DNA of 64,000 nt, taken from assembly GCA_023053685.1 (NCBI GenBank), contig JALIGW010000016.1, positions 9,917,501 to 9,981,500 of the forward strand, read 5' to 3'. Shown here in pieces: positions 1 to 10,606 of this stretch. Within the stretch, counting starts at the first letter, position 1; each line of letters starts with the position of its first letter. Made by a program: the position numbers and the translations under genes. A model generated the notes under the pieces. That model did not search any database. It was not told the DNA's origin and worked only from the letters and a program-made list of their open reading frames with translations. This stretch comes from Diadophis punctatus similis (taxonomy: Eukaryota; Chordata; Lepidosauria; Squamata; Dipsadidae).

Positions 1-559
1 ATGCCCTCTTAGTTACACTCATGGCCTCAAGCTACCTCTTATTTCAAACCCTGTTAATGCTCATGTTTTTTTAACAATGTTTTATTGTTTTAATTTACAT
101 ATATTAATTTATAATTTTCAAATAATATCCTTATTAAGGCAATATAGGCATGCATACGTATGCACTGACTGAGCAAACATACCACAGTGCAACAGGAACG
201 AGGACAAAGAAGTGATAATTTAGGCCCCATCTCGAAGCAAATCAATCAGGCAAAAGGTAGCTACTGCTGTAAGTCTACTAAGCTGTGATCTGTTCATTGC
301 AGTCTACTGCAGATTCAAACTGACCGCTCTTACAATATTGGATTTCATATTGCTTGAAGGAACATGCAGAAATAACACACAGCTTTCAACAGCTTGTTCC
401 TTTTTTGCAGTAAATAATCAATAAACTGGTATTGGATCCAATTTAACCACACTTATTCTCCAATTGTCTTGCCAAGGATGTTACCCTCATATTTAGCTCA
501 GTTCATAGCAACATGTACAGTCAGAGCAAGGAAACCCAGAAAAGGAGCAATGGCAGATA
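1..559. other. Unannotated AT-rich DNA
   Basis: I see no coding sequence, RNA gene or recognisable repeat here. The composition is AT-rich and there are scattered homopolymer runs. Confidence 0.5.
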
Positions 560-1384
560 CAGATAGTCCTTGACTTAGGACCATAATTGGAACCAGAAAT
601 CCTATAACTAAGCCATGCAGTCATAAAGCAAGTTATCACATGACAATATCACTTAGAAATGGCAATTCCAGCAATCCTCCCAACCAAGACATTCCAGGTT
701 TGGTCCCTCCCAGCCCTGAGCCTCAGTAATGTAAATAATTTCTTTCAACTCCCCCCCTACTTATCTCCCCCAATGTCTGCCCTTTTGGCCTCTTGCATTC
801 TGCCTTGCAGGGCAGCAAGAAGCCCAACAACCACCCAGCTCTGGGGCTGCTTGCCACCTCCCGGGAAGTCACTGCTGAAGTCACCCTCACCAGCAGGAAC
901 TCTGACACCCCCCATACTTTGCTGTGCTGCCCCAGCTGACCTTCTCTGTCGTCTTCTTGCTCCAGCTGTTGAGAAGGCAAACCTGGTCTGGCTGATCCCC
1001 TGGCCATTTTTTTTTCATAGCATGCAGCCCAGTCCCATCCTGGTCCAGGAGTGCATTGCAAAGTGTCTTTTTAGTATGCCATGGCTGTGGGACTGCTTTT
1101 TGCTTCTTTTTTTTCCACAGCATGAAGCCCTGGCATACCTTGTCATCAGTGCGAGCAAGAAAATGCTAATGGTAAGTTGGGCAGTGGAGATAAATGGCTG
1201 GAGTTGAAGAACCCCTGAAGTGCTGAATTGTGGGTGGGTTGCCAAGTACCCAACTTTTGATAATGTGACCATGGGTATGCTACAAAGGCCAAAACTTTGG
1301 GTCCAGGTCGTAAGTCCTTTTATTCAGTGCTACTGTAACTCTGAACAGTTGCTGAATGAATGGTCATAAGTTGAGAACTACCTG
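560..1384. mobile_element. Long MITE, 'gacttac' family, 825 bp
   Basis: The ends form imperfect terminal inverted repeats: CAGATAGTCCTTGACTTAGG on the left and the inverse, ending GAGAACTACCTG, on the right. The outer 100 bp at each end matches four other long copies in this window (6106, 15930, 26555, 42255). The middle (about 660-1240) is not shared with those copies. It holds two similar blocks, near 1005-1030 and 1105-1130, each a T-run followed by a short 'cagcatg' segment. ORFs across it have no recognisable domain. It is probably a non-autonomous DNA transposon with extra internal sequence. Confidence 0.7.
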
Positions 1385-1534
1385 TAAGATAGTTGCAAAG
1401 TTGACAAGCTGTTTTAACATTTTATTGAATGGCTTAGCTAACCTTTTCTCGGTTAGTAAAGGTTATTTTGTGTATTTTACATGTAATTGGGGTTTTGTTC
1501 ATCCTAGTGATGGCTGAATGGACATTCTGATCTA

Positions 1535-1586
1535 TATCTATATATCTGCATCTGTATCTATATCAACTATATCTATACCTATATCT

Positions 1587-1659
<73 letters not shown>

Positions 1660-1727
1660 GTATGTATGTATGTATGTATGTATGTATGTATGTATGTATA
1701 TATATATATATAGAGAGAGAGAATATT

Positions 1728-1776
<49 letters not shown>

Positions 1777-1832
1777 ATGTATATGTATATGTATATATAT
1801 GTATATGTATACACACACACACACACACACAT
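1535..1832. repeat. Compound microsatellite
   Basis: Successive runs of (TC)n at 1591-1655, (TATG)n at 1657-1697, (TA)n, a second (TATG)n near 1752-1774, (TATATG)n, and (CA)n at 1810-1831. The long ORFs on both strands here are read-through of the repeat and are not genes. Confidence 0.97.
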
Positions 1833-2360
1833 ACACAATACTGTCTGACACACATACACACATTGTGTCTGTGTATGTGTGCCAGACAGTACAGAATTAA
1901 TCACTCTAGTGTTGAAATTACCCTTGTAGCACTCAGCCTCTTAAAGGAAATTTTAGATGGCAGCTACATAGTGTGAGTATTATTCATGAACACTTACGTT
2001 AAGCCTTATGTGTGCATTCTCTTCTTCAATAGTTATGATTAAAGCCCACACATTTTATTCCTTTTAGTGGTACGTGCACCGACAATTAATACCTGATTTC
2101 CATCATAAAGATTATATTTTAAACCCATATTTCTTGATTGCAGATAATACCACAAGTGCATGTTATCACCCATTATTAAAAAGTTGTTATTTTAGTTTTA
2201 ACAGCAAATTAGTTTGTGAAACGCTTTTAAACATGGTCTTATGGCAAAAAGAAAGCTCTGAAGGCCATTCTTGAAAATCAACCAAATAATATTCTCTGCT
2301 CAGAAGCTGCAATTTTTAGTCTAAATAATATAAAAGAAAAAAGGAACCTAATAATAGAAT

Positions 2361-2575
2361 TATATATATATATATATATATAGTCCTTGACTTTCAGCTG
2401 TTCAATGCTAAATGTTTTAGCCATTGCAGCATCCTTGCGATCACATGACTGTGGTCTGGACTCTTGGTTTGTACTGACAACAGGTTTCCAAACCCTTTGC
2501 AATCATATGATCACCGCCCAGAGTCCCGCGGGAGTTGAGCGGCCTATAAGAATGAACAAATAAATAAATAAATCT
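2361..2575. repeat. (TA)n, MITE fragment and LINE 3' tail
   Basis: (TA)n at 2361-2382 is followed by a decayed piece of the 'gacttac' MITE (about 2383-2460). After that comes the 3' tail of an L2-type LINE, which reads CGGCCTATAAGAATGAACAA and ends in (AAAT)n at about 2505-2573. The tail matches the one at 38131-38200. Confidence 0.6.
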
Positions 2576-2905
2576 GCAGTCTTCCTTGCTGGCTTCTTCA
2601 GAAAGTCAACATGGAAGTCAGCAGAAAAGGTCACAGGCCACTTTATTTCTCCACACAGCAGTCCACCTTCCCTCCCTGCCATGGGCTATAGAGAAAGATC
2701 CTCAGGTCTGATATTCCTGTCTCCAGCCCAGAGATTCTGCTCATGGAGAGATTGACTGCCCATTCTTTTGACAGGCAGGATTTTTGCTCTGTGTGCTTAA
2801 TGACATGTGTGAGACTGCTGGGATTGCCATCACATAGTAACCACACGTGGGAGGGCCAGGGCTGTTGTTATTCAGTGAGGCAGTCACGTGAGCATGATTT
2901 ATTTA

Positions 2906-2955
2906 ATGATTTATTTGTCAAACTAACAAAATGATTTATTTGTCAAACTAACAAA
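2906..2955. repeat. 25-bp tandem duplication
   Basis: A 25-bp unit beginning ATGATTTATTTGTCAAAC occurs twice head to tail without visible mismatch, followed by (TTAA)n. It is a small local duplication. Confidence 0.85.
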
Positions 2956-2984
2956 ATTAATTAATTAATTATAGCAGAATAACA

Positions 2985-3345
2985 GAGCTCTGCTGAAGAA
3001 ATGTCTTCAAAAAACCCCCAGAAAGTCCAATTGCCTCTTGAAAAAGCACCTTTGGGACAACCATGACCTGGATTTTATTTATTTTTGTGAGATTTATATA
3101 CCGCCTCACAGTGCAAGCACTCTCTAAGCGGTTTACACCAGTAAGCAATGTATATTTATATTGCCCCCAACAATCTGGGTCCTCATTTTACCTACCTCGG
3201 AAGGATGGAAGGCTGAGTCAACCCTGAGCCGGTAAGATTTGAACCTCTGACCTGCGGATCAGTGTCAGCTAAAGTGGCCTGCAGTACTGCACTCTAACCG
3301 CTGCGCCAGCTCAGCTCTTTTGACTGAGAATCTCTATAGATTGTG
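2985..3345 (+). mobile_element. Penelope-like fragment split by a SINE
   Basis: The segment runs CTGAAGAAATGTCTTC, then 'cctcttgaaaaagcacc', then 'accatgacctgga'. It resumes after the SINE at 3080-3320 with 'gactgagaatctc'. The same series of blocks occurs at 60536-60630. Where that copy has a hammerhead-like core, this one has lost the whole of stem II: CTGAAGA is joined directly to AATGTC. Assignment to Penelope-like elements is inferred from the hammerhead-like sequence and is not proved. Confidence 0.55.
3080..3320 (-). mobile_element. tRNA-derived SINE, family B
   Basis: On the minus strand the head reads GAGCTGAGCTGGCGCAGCGG, with a pol III A box (TGGCGCAGCGG) and a B-box region that matches GGTTCAAATCC in a degraded form. 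The body has 'gaggacccagattgttggg' and the tail 'gcggtatataaatc'. Copies at 10607, 42505, 44327 and 62128 match. The A and B boxes belong to a SINE and do not mark a tRNA gene. Confidence 0.85.
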
Positions 3346-3367
3346 TGATTTGTTTAAGAGCAATAGA

Positions 3368-3458
3368 AAAAAGGTCATAAAACGGATCACAACTCATTTA
3401 ACAATTGCCTTGCTTAGCGACAGAAATTCTGGTTCCAATTGTAGTTGTCAGTCAAGGA
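3368..3458. mobile_element. 'gacttac' MITE fragment
   Basis: A 90-bp piece containing 'cttgcttagcgacagaaat' and 'agtcaaggattat', which matches the right end of the 'gacttac' MITE (compare 6400-6490). The left part is missing. Confidence 0.6.
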
Positions 3459-3508
3459 TTATTTTTGCTGTCACTTAATTGTCATTTGAATTTCTGCAGC
3501 CTAGAAAT

Positions 3509-3639
3509 CAGTGGTCTCCAACCTTGGCAACTTTAAGACTTGTGGACTTCAACTCCCAGAGTTCCTCAGCCAGCAAAGCTGAGGAACTCTGGGAGTTGAA
3601 GTCCACAAGTCTTAAAGTTGCCAAGGTTGGAGACCACTG
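3509..3639. mobile_element. Perfect hairpin hAT-type MITE
   Basis: The arms 3509-3570 and 3578-3639 are perfect reverse complements over 62 bp, around a 7-nt spacer (CAGCAAA). The ends are CAGTGGTCTCC and GGAGACCACTG, the CAG...CTG form usual for hAT elements. GCCTAGA occurs on both sides (3499-3505 and 3640-3646), which fits a slightly offset or mutated 8-bp target duplication. It has no coding capacity. Confidence 0.85.
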
Positions 3640-4698
3640 GCCTAGATAACCCTACATTATTCAACAGATTCCCTCAGAAAAAATAGAGGACTGCTTTACA
3701 TAAAAGCATAAGTTATAGAATACAAAATTTTGCTTTTGATGTCTTTCTGACAGTGAACAAAATGGATGGGTACACATGGAATTTGACAGGCAGGAGAAAA
3801 TAATTATACTTAAAATTAAAACACTAAAACGCTTAACTGCAATTGAAGGTTTGCTTAAAGTAGTATTAGGGAAAAAAATACAGATCTAGTTCTACCATTA
3901 AACTACAGCAAAGCGTGGCAGGCATTTCATAGTGAAAACTGAAAAACCATTAAACATAGAAAGGGAGAAAGCACACTCAACAAACAAATGTACTTTATTT
4001 TCCTAAGATTGCAAGAAGTAAGATAAAGGTCGATACCATTGCTGTATGCTCAATCATGGATTATTTTAATGCTAAACAAGTTAAAGTGATCAGATTCACA
4101 CATAAAATGGTGCCCATGTTATGGCTTGTGCGAACTCAGCCAGAGGAAAAAGAAGAATAAAATTATAAAACAGGTAAATGTGAATATTGTATATTATGCT
4201 CTACTCCTACAAGAAATAAGAGAGAAAAAGCCACAGCAATGGTAAAATCATAGATAAAGCAAAGTTTTGATAACAACAAGTATTGTATTTCAACAATATA
4301 AACTGTAGTAAATTCAATAAGAAAAATAAAGAAAAATGACAAAGTAAGTGGAACAAGACACATTTTGTGAGGGAAAAAAATGGGGACCAAAAAATACTTA
4401 TGCTCTTATCAAACAATGGAGAAAGCTTTAGAAAGCAGATATTCACTCACTACAAAGAAGAAAAACAAAGAAGAGGTTTATCATGTAAAAAAAACACATT
4501 AAGTGTGGTCATCAAAACTTGACAAAAATTCAGCAGGGACAAGGTATTGTTTGCCTTAAATTCAATGATGGTATTATGATCTGGAACCATGTAATTTTAA
4601 TATTCCATTAAAAATAGACTAGGACATTGTTCAGTTCTTATTTAATGAAAATATATCTACTTTTATTTTTTTAAGATCAGTAATGTATATGTGAAAAG
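3640..4698. other. Unannotated AT-rich DNA
   Basis: I see no gene or repeat family that I can name. ORFs near 4163-4446 on the minus strand are AT-rich read-through without a recognisable domain. Confidence 0.5.
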
Positions 4699-5045
4699 GG
4701 ATGCGGAGGCTCAGTGGCTAAGATGCTGAACTTGTTGATCAGAAAGGTCTGCGGTTCGAATCCCTAGCGCTGCGTAACGGGGTGAGCTCCCATTACTTGC
4801 CCCAGCTTCTGCCAACCTAGCAGTTTGAAAGCACGTAAAAAATGCAAGTAGAAAAATAGGGACCACCTTGGTGGGAAGGTAACAGCGTTCTGTGCGCCTT
4901 TGGTGTTTAGTCATGCCAGCCACATGACCACAGAGACGTCTTCAGACAGCGCTGGCTCTTCGGCTTAGAAACAGAGATGAGCACTGCCCCCTAGAGCCGG
5001 AAATGACTAGCACATATCTGCGAGGGGAACCTTTACTTTTACTGT
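4699..5045 (+). mobile_element. Sauria-type SINE (family A)
   Basis: The tRNA-like head has a near-perfect A box (TGGCTCAGTGG in better copies) and the B box GGTTCGAATCC. The body contains 'gccccagcttctgccaacc' and 'gtcatgccagccacatg'. The tail is 'ggggaacctttac'. An ACCTTT-repeat tail is typical of Sauria SINEs, which are mobilised by Bov-B LINEs. The family name is my recollection. Other copies lie at 5338, 8163, 50107 and 50575. Confidence 0.8.
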
Positions 5046-5337
5046 ATATGTGAGCTGAAATTGAAACAGCAAACTCTACTGCTGCAATAAATAGCTTTTT
5101 CATTCCCAATGAGAGATCAGCTTTTTTCATAAGGAAACAGCAGTGTTCAATGAAGTGAAACCATGTATTTAAATAGCAAGAAGTACCTGGAGACATAACA
5201 ACTCTTGTGATGGTCACCACTGTCATCGCTAGTCCCCCTGGCATTAAACAAGAGGCGCTCCTTACAGTAAAAAAAATATACAATGCACAGATAGTGCTAT
5301 AACACTAAATAAATATTCGCTTCTGTACAGGTAGTCC

Positions 5338-6105
5338 AACGGACACGGTGGCTCAGTAGCTAAGACTCTGAGCTTGTCGATCGAAAGGTTGGCAGTTCAG
5401 CGGTTCGAATCCCTAGCACCGTGTAATGGAGTGAGCTCCCGTTATTTGCCCCAGCTTCTGCCAACCTAGCAGTTCGAAAGCACATAAAAATGCAAGTAGA
5501 AAAATAAGGACCACCTTTGGTGAGAAGGTAACAGCGTTCCATGTGCCTTTGGCATTTAGTCATGCTGGCCACATGACCATGGAGACGTCTTTGGACAGCG
5601 CTGGCTCTTCGGATTTGAAATGGAGATGAGCACTGCCCCCTAGAGTAAGGAACGACTAGCACAGGGATCTGCAACCTGCGGCTCTGGAGCCGCATGTGGT
5701 TCTTTCATCCCTCTGCCGCGGCTTCCTTTCACTCGAAATATGCATCACAACCGCCAAGGTGCAGCACTCTTCGGCATGTGATTTATTGAACTTTTTGACC
5801 CATCTTTTTTTTTTTTTGGAGTTCAAAATGTTTTTGTTGCATGCAAAAATAAAAATGTGTTTTCTCTGTAGCAGGTCATTGATTTCATAAATGCAACACA
5901 CTATAGTTTTTTTTTATACATAGCATAAAGGTTAAAAAAACGATATATGTAGTGTTATCTTCATTTTAGATGTCAAAAGGGTTTTGTGGCTCCCGGTGTT
6001 TTCTTTTCTGTGGGGAATGAGTTCAAATGGCTCTTTGAGTGTTTAAGGTTGCTGACCCCTGGACTAGCACATATGTGTGAGGGGAACCTTTACCTTTACC
6101 TTTTA
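5338..6105 (+). mobile_element. Sauria-type SINE split by a hAT element
   Basis: Head, A box, B box and body run from 5338 to 5661. The 3' end resumes at 6062 ('gactagcacatatg') and finishes with 'aacctttacctttacc' by 6105. The gap is the hAT element 5662-6061, which duplicated GACTAGCA of the SINE. The SINE is therefore older than the hAT insertion. Confidence 0.85.
5662..6061. mobile_element. hAT-type element, 400 bp
   Basis: The ends are CAGGGATCTGCAACCTGCGG and the inverse, AAGGTTGCTGACCCCTG. A perfect 8-bp target duplication (GACTAGCA) lies at 5654-5661 and 6062-6069. Short CAG...CTG inverted ends with an 8-bp duplication define hAT insertions. No transposase is visible, so it is non-autonomous. 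Confidence 0.9.
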
Positions 6106-6493
6106 CAGGTAATCCTCGACTTACAACAGTTCATTTAGTGATCATTCAAAGTTACAATGGCACTGAAAAAAAAAACTTATGGCCGTGTGACCTTTGCAGC
6201 ATCTTCATGGTTACGTGATCAGAATTCAGATGCTTGGCAACTGACTTATGTTTATGATACTTCCAGTGTCCCGGGATCGTGTGATCACCTTTTGCGACCT
6301 TCTGACAAGCCAAGTCAATAGGGAAACCAGATTCATTTAACAACCGTGTTACTAACTTAACAACTGCAGTGATTCACTTAACAACTGTGTCAAGAAAGAT
6401 GGTAAAATGGGGCAAAACTTGCTTAACAAATGTCTCACTTAGCAACAGAAATTTGGGGCTCAATTGTGGTCGTAACTCGAGGACCAACCCGTA
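6106..6493. mobile_element. 'gacttac' MITE, nearly complete
   Basis: It starts CAGGTAATCCTCGACTTACA and ends with the inverse ('gtaactcgaggacc'). Internal blocks include 'cactgaaaaaa', 'catcttcatggttacgtga', 'ttaacaaccgtgttactaac' and 'gcttaacaaatgtctcac'. This is the cleanest copy in the window and shows the normal length to be about 390 bp. No ORF of note. Confidence 0.8.
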
Positions 6494-6834
6494 TAGAGGA
6501 AATGAAATATAAAAAAGATACAGAAAGAGACGGAGAGTAACATCTGTAGTGAAGATTATTAGCTATTGCTCCTTGAAATGTTCCTCTAAGAAGTCTTCAT
6601 TAAATTTGCATTACTTCTGATATTTTGCCTAATAAATAGTCCATGACTTAGCTGTGGGTTGCTTTGTAGTTTCATTTTACCATAAGATCAGCCTAAGAAA
6701 GATCAGCTTAAGGCTAATCGTATTCTTAGTTTGCCTATTCTTAGTTTTTAATGTAACAAATCTAAATTGCCAAAATGTTGTTAAAAACATCCATTTGTTC
6801 ACATTTTCATAAAAAATATTAAATCAAAGTCACT
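6494..6834. other. Unannotated
   Basis: Nothing recognisable: no coding signal and no known repeat. Confidence 0.5.
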
Positions 6835-7272
6835 AATCTTTCTAAACTCTTGCATCCCTCGCATCCTGGACATAAATTGCTTCAACTCCTACCCTCAAAA
6901 CGACGCTATAGAGCACTGCACACCAAGACAACTAGACACAAGAACAGATTTTTTCCCCGAACCCCGTCACTCTGCTAAACCAATAATTCCCTCACCACTG
7001 TCAAACTATTCACTAAGGCTGCATCACTATTAATATTAGTCTTCTCATTGTTCCTATCACTCATCTCCTCCCACGTATAACTTGTTGCTTGTATCTTTAC
7101 GATTTATATCAATATTGATTGTTTCCTGATTGCTTATTTGTACCCTATGACCATCATTAAGTGTTGTACCTCATGATTCTTGACAAATGTATCTTTTCTT
7201 TTATGTACACTGAGAGCATATGCACCAAAGACAAATTCCTTGTATGTCCAATCACACTTGGCCAATAAAGAA
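6835..7272 (+). mobile_element. CR1-group LINE 3' end (ATTCT-tailed type)
   Basis: The first 130 bp still translates as the C-terminus of a LINE ORF2 (SHPGHKLLQLLPSKRRYRAL, then RHKNRFFPRTPSL). A conserved 3' UTR follows, with 'gcaccaaagacaaattcctt' and 'cacacttggccaataaa', and runs straight into (ATTCT)n. The same end occurs at 12240-12745 (minus) and 14130-14452 (plus). Snake CR1-L3 (Snake1) LINEs are known to carry this pentamer at their 3' ends. I assign it to that group by inference. Confidence 0.75.
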
Positions 7273-7374
7273 TTCTATTCTATTCTATTCTATTCTATTC
7301 TATTCTATTCTATTCTATTCTATTCTATTCTATTCTATTCTATTCTATTCTATTCTTCTATTCTATTCTATTAA
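7273..7374 (+). repeat. (ATTCT)n microsatellite
   Basis: About 20 copies of ATTCT start exactly at the 3' end of the LINE at 6835. One irregular unit lies near 7355. The array is probably an expanded LINE tail. Confidence 0.95.
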
Positions 7375-7910
7375 AGCAGTGCAAGAGAGAGAAAGTATCC
7401 TGCATTTTTTATATCATACGAGTAATAGTTTATTCCAGTAAAATATAGTTTCCTGACTGGTTTTTTGCCAGTTCTCACTCAATCAGATGAAAGAGAATTT
7501 TCTTTAGAAATTTTGTCAAAGAGTGTGGTGTTCCTATGCTTAATTAGTTAGGAGATGACAAGATTTATGTATGTGCATTTTCTCTCTCATAAAGTAAAAT
7601 CACACCTCCAGCAGTTTGCAAACTTCAGGTTTTCCTATGCTTCAATTAAATCCCAAGAGAAGACAAAGGGACGAATGAAATATTCATTTCCCAAATTGTA
7701 TGATATGACCATTTTTAGTATTTGAAACAAATAATATTATATGTTTCTGTGTAATAAAGGTGAGGTTTATCTATGTTTCTATAAACAAACTTTTGATCAT
7801 TTTAATGGTTTGATTTTTTTCTACTTCTTTTTATCTCTTGCAATGACTGTTTCCAGCATAATACTGCTGAAAAAAATATTTGTGACAAAGGCATTTATTT
7901 TCAAACTTTA

Positions 7911-7911
<1 letters not shown>

Positions 7912-7998
<87 letters not shown>

Positions 7999-8015
7999 TC
8001 CCTCCCTCCCTCTTC
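7912..8015. repeat. (TC)n microsatellite with CCCT end
   Basis: A long pure (TC)n run grades into CCCTC-type repeats near 7995-8015. The ORF that crosses it is low-complexity read-through. Confidence 0.95.
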
Positions 8016-8034
8016 ACCCCTCTCTCCTTTTCCC

Positions 8035-8160
8035 AACCTTGGTAGAATAGAAGGCTGAATCAACTCTGAGTTGGTCAGAATTGAACTCCAGACTGTGGGC
8101 AGAGTTTGCCTGCAATATTACATTCTAACTACTTTGCCTCCAGGGCTCCTCAATGTCTTT
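8035..8160 (-). mobile_element. Decayed SINE, family B (head half)
   Basis: Contains 'gaaggctgaatcaactctga', 'gaattgaactccagactgtg' and 'gcctgcaatattacattcta', which correspond to the minus-strand head of family B (compare 62215-62336). It is diverged and has lost its 3' half. Confidence 0.6.
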
Positions 8161-8162
8161 TC

Positions 8163-8530
8163 CCATTTGTGCCTGCCTACTGATGTGGTGGCTCAGTGGC
8201 TAAGACGCTGAGCTTGTTGATCAGGAGTTTGGCAGGAGCGGTTCGAATCCCTAGCGCCACGTAATGGAGTGAGCTCCCATTACTTGTCCCAGCTTCTGCC
8301 AACCTAGCAGTTCAAAAGCATGTAAAAAATGCAAGTAGAAAAATAGGGACCACTTTGGTGGGAAGGTAACAGTGCTCCGTGCACCTTTGGCGTTTAGTCA
8401 TGCCGGCCACATGACCATGGAGACATCTTCAGACAGCGCTGGCTCTTCAGCTTAGAAACAGAGATGAACACTAACCCTAGAGCTGGAAATGACTAGCACG
8501 CATGTGTGGGGGAACCTTTACCTTTACTGA
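8163..8530 (+). mobile_element. Sauria-type SINE (family A), full length
   Basis: Complete copy. A box TGGCTCAGTGG and B box GGTTCGAATCC are both intact. The body matches the copies at 4699 and 5338, and the tail is 'aacctttacctttac'. It is one of the best-preserved family A copies in the window. Confidence 0.88.
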
Positions 8531-8644
8531 CTTGAAAACATTTCCTCAACAATAATTCTAATTTTGCCAATCATCTCAGTGCTGGGATGAGCATTCCAAG
8601 GAGTGAAGGAGTGAGGAAAAAGAAAAGCTGAAGTAAATAACACA

Positions 8645-8732
8645 ATCAAAGTCGTGATTTTCCACTTAGTGACCAAGTCAATGATCCCAATTAAATGGGG
8701 TCACTAAATGAGGATTGCCTCTACAGTTTATT
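8645..8732. mobile_element. Decayed 'gacttac' MITE fragment
   Basis: Contains 'cacttagtgaccaagtca' and 'cactaaatgaggattgcc', similar to the ends of the 'gacttac' MITE. It is weakly conserved. Confidence 0.4.
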
Positions 8733-8849
8733 TGAATGACTTTAACATTCAGCTCCAGGAAAACAAAAAAGTACAGAAGTTATATCTATATTTAAATACA
8801 TCGATATACATTATAACTTATCCTTTGTTTTTGGCTTGAATATGAAGGT

Positions 8850-9262
8850 TTATTTATTTATTTATTTATTTATTTCTTGGTTCTTATATGCCGCCCTACT
8901 CCCAAGGGACTCAGGGCGGCGTACAGCAATATACAAGAACACTAGCAAATAAACATTAATTAAAACCAAGTTCAAAAATTAAAAAATTAAATATTTAAAA
9001 AATATCCATCAACCAGACATACCCGGGGGAGAGCTCAGATGGATTAGTCTCTACCCCCTGCCTGCAGGAAAAGCCATGTCTTGACGGCTTTCCAGAAGGC
9101 CAGCAGGGTGGGGATAGTTCGGGTCTCTGGGGGAAGTTGGTTCCAGAGCGTGGGGCCCCCACAGAGAAGGCCCTCCCCCTAGGGCCCGCCAGCCGGCATT
9201 GTTTGACTGACGGGACCTGGAGGAGGCCAACTCTGTGGGCCCTAACCGGTTCAAATTACATG
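8850..9262 (-). mobile_element. LINE 3' end, L2/CR1-type tail
   Basis: Read on the minus strand, the tail is GCCGCCCTGAGTCCCTTGGG followed by 'cggcatataagaacc' and (AAAT)n. Upstream is GC-rich sequence without frame integrity. The ORF on the minus strand near 9051-9254 has no domain I recognise. The GCCGCCCTGAGTCC tail matches the L2 at 37500-38200. Confidence 0.55.
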
Positions 9263-9418
9263 GATGTTATTACAGCACATTTGTACGTCTTTTGGATGGA
9301 CATGCCGCTTTAATAACTGAAATGATTCAAAGATAATGATACAAAAAGATGAATTGTGAAATATTTTAATGTTTTAAGCAGACTTCCTTATTATATTAAC
9401 TGGAACTCACATCCTAAA

Positions 9419-9545
9419 ACTAAGGAGAAACTTCCTAACAGTGGAATGGCTTGCCTTCAGAAATCATGAGTGCTTCATCACTGGAAGCTTTTAAGAAAGA
9501 GACTGGACAGCCATTTAACTGAAGAATCTGTAAGATTCTGTCAGA
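9419..9545 (+). mobile_element. CR1 LINE 3' fragment
   Basis: Matches the end of the CR1 ORF2 and its UTR: 'ctaaggagaaacttcct', 'agtggaatggcttgcctt', 'cactggaagctttta', 'gactggacagccattt'. Compare 38197-38395. It is heavily truncated. Confidence 0.7.
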
Positions 9546-9582
9546 AGCTCAGGATGGTACAGATTTCAAGCAGGATTCACAC

Positions 9583-9712
9583 CAGCGGTGGGTTGCTCCC
9601 AGTTTGGCCTGGTTCTTAAAAACTGGTAGCGCCTGTGATGGGAGGCTCCGCCCACCCGCACGGAACGCTTCTGTGCATGCATGGCAGTAAAGGGTTTTAG
9701 AACCCACTACTG
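9583..9712. mobile_element. hAT-type MITE, 130 bp
   Basis: Ends CAGCGGTGGGTTGC and GAACCCACTACTG. The flanks ATTCACAC (9575-9582) and ATTCACAA (9713-9720) match at 7 of 8 bases. It belongs to the 'ggtgggtt' set with 26621, 33897, 44023, 55656 and 60212. Confidence 0.75.
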
Positions 9713-10606
9713 ATTCACAACCGTCAGTTCTACTTGGAAGTGCATTTGCCTTCACAGCTATACAGTAGATCTACTCTCCAATATCACAATGTGCAGAGAA
9801 TGAGTATTACTTTACACACTTTGATAATTAAAACACACACCAATAAAAGGGCATTTAAGAAACACTCTGTATGACACAGGTGCACTAATGGGCATTAAGG
9901 TGTCCCCGGATGCCCTGCATCCAATTAAAAAGTCCATTGTATCCAAGGAGAACTGAGGCGTAACAGTCCAGAAAACTAAACACCAATTATGTTATTCCTC
10001 CTACAGCTGATTTTCTGACATTTTCACAGCAGTCGAATTATATTGGCTCTAGATCATCCGTTGCCACATGCTCTTGGCTCCAGAAGCATAATATTTGTTT
10101 TGAACTTTGCTCTCTAGTCATACCATATTGTAGCTTGTGCAGCTTAGATTTTCGTGAACTCCAGACCGCCTGATTTTAAAACATAAATAATTAACACTCC
10201 CATAAATGATAACTGCTATAAGGCCTAAGCATGAAAAACAGGATACAATTTTTTTTTAGAATTGATGGTGCCCAAATGTCACAATTAGCTTATTTTGAAG
10301 TCAAAGTATATTTAATAATAAATGGACACCCTCTGGTGACATTAGCACCACATATATAAATAAGAGATGAGAAAACCAGCATGAATGAAATACAAAGCAA
10401 CTACAGGCTCAAGCTTGGATGATTTTGCCTCCGACAAATCATTTCTTCAGTTTCCAATTTCAAACTATTTCTGTTTTATCAATACTGTGCCTTGTTTTGC
10501 CTATTAATTTCTTAATTTGCCACCTGTCAATTTACTCTCTTATGGCATGTAAATGTATTTTTATGAAAGAGGAAGTTAAGCAGGAAGTTTTACTTGCCTT
10601 AAGATA
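9713..10606. other. Unannotated AT-rich DNA
   Basis: No gene or recognised repeat. The ORF at 10419-10631 runs into the SINE at 10607 and is not supported. Confidence 0.5.

Noticed and set aside
1518..1976. Long ORFs on both strands over a (TC)/(TATG)/(TA)/(CA) array
   Set aside because: They are translations of microsatellite repeats, overlap on both strands and have no domain.
8190..8270. tRNA gene suggested by perfect A and B boxes
   Set aside because: The boxes belong to the tRNA-like head of a SINE; no cloverleaf with acceptor stem is evident and the same sequence recurs with SINE bodies.
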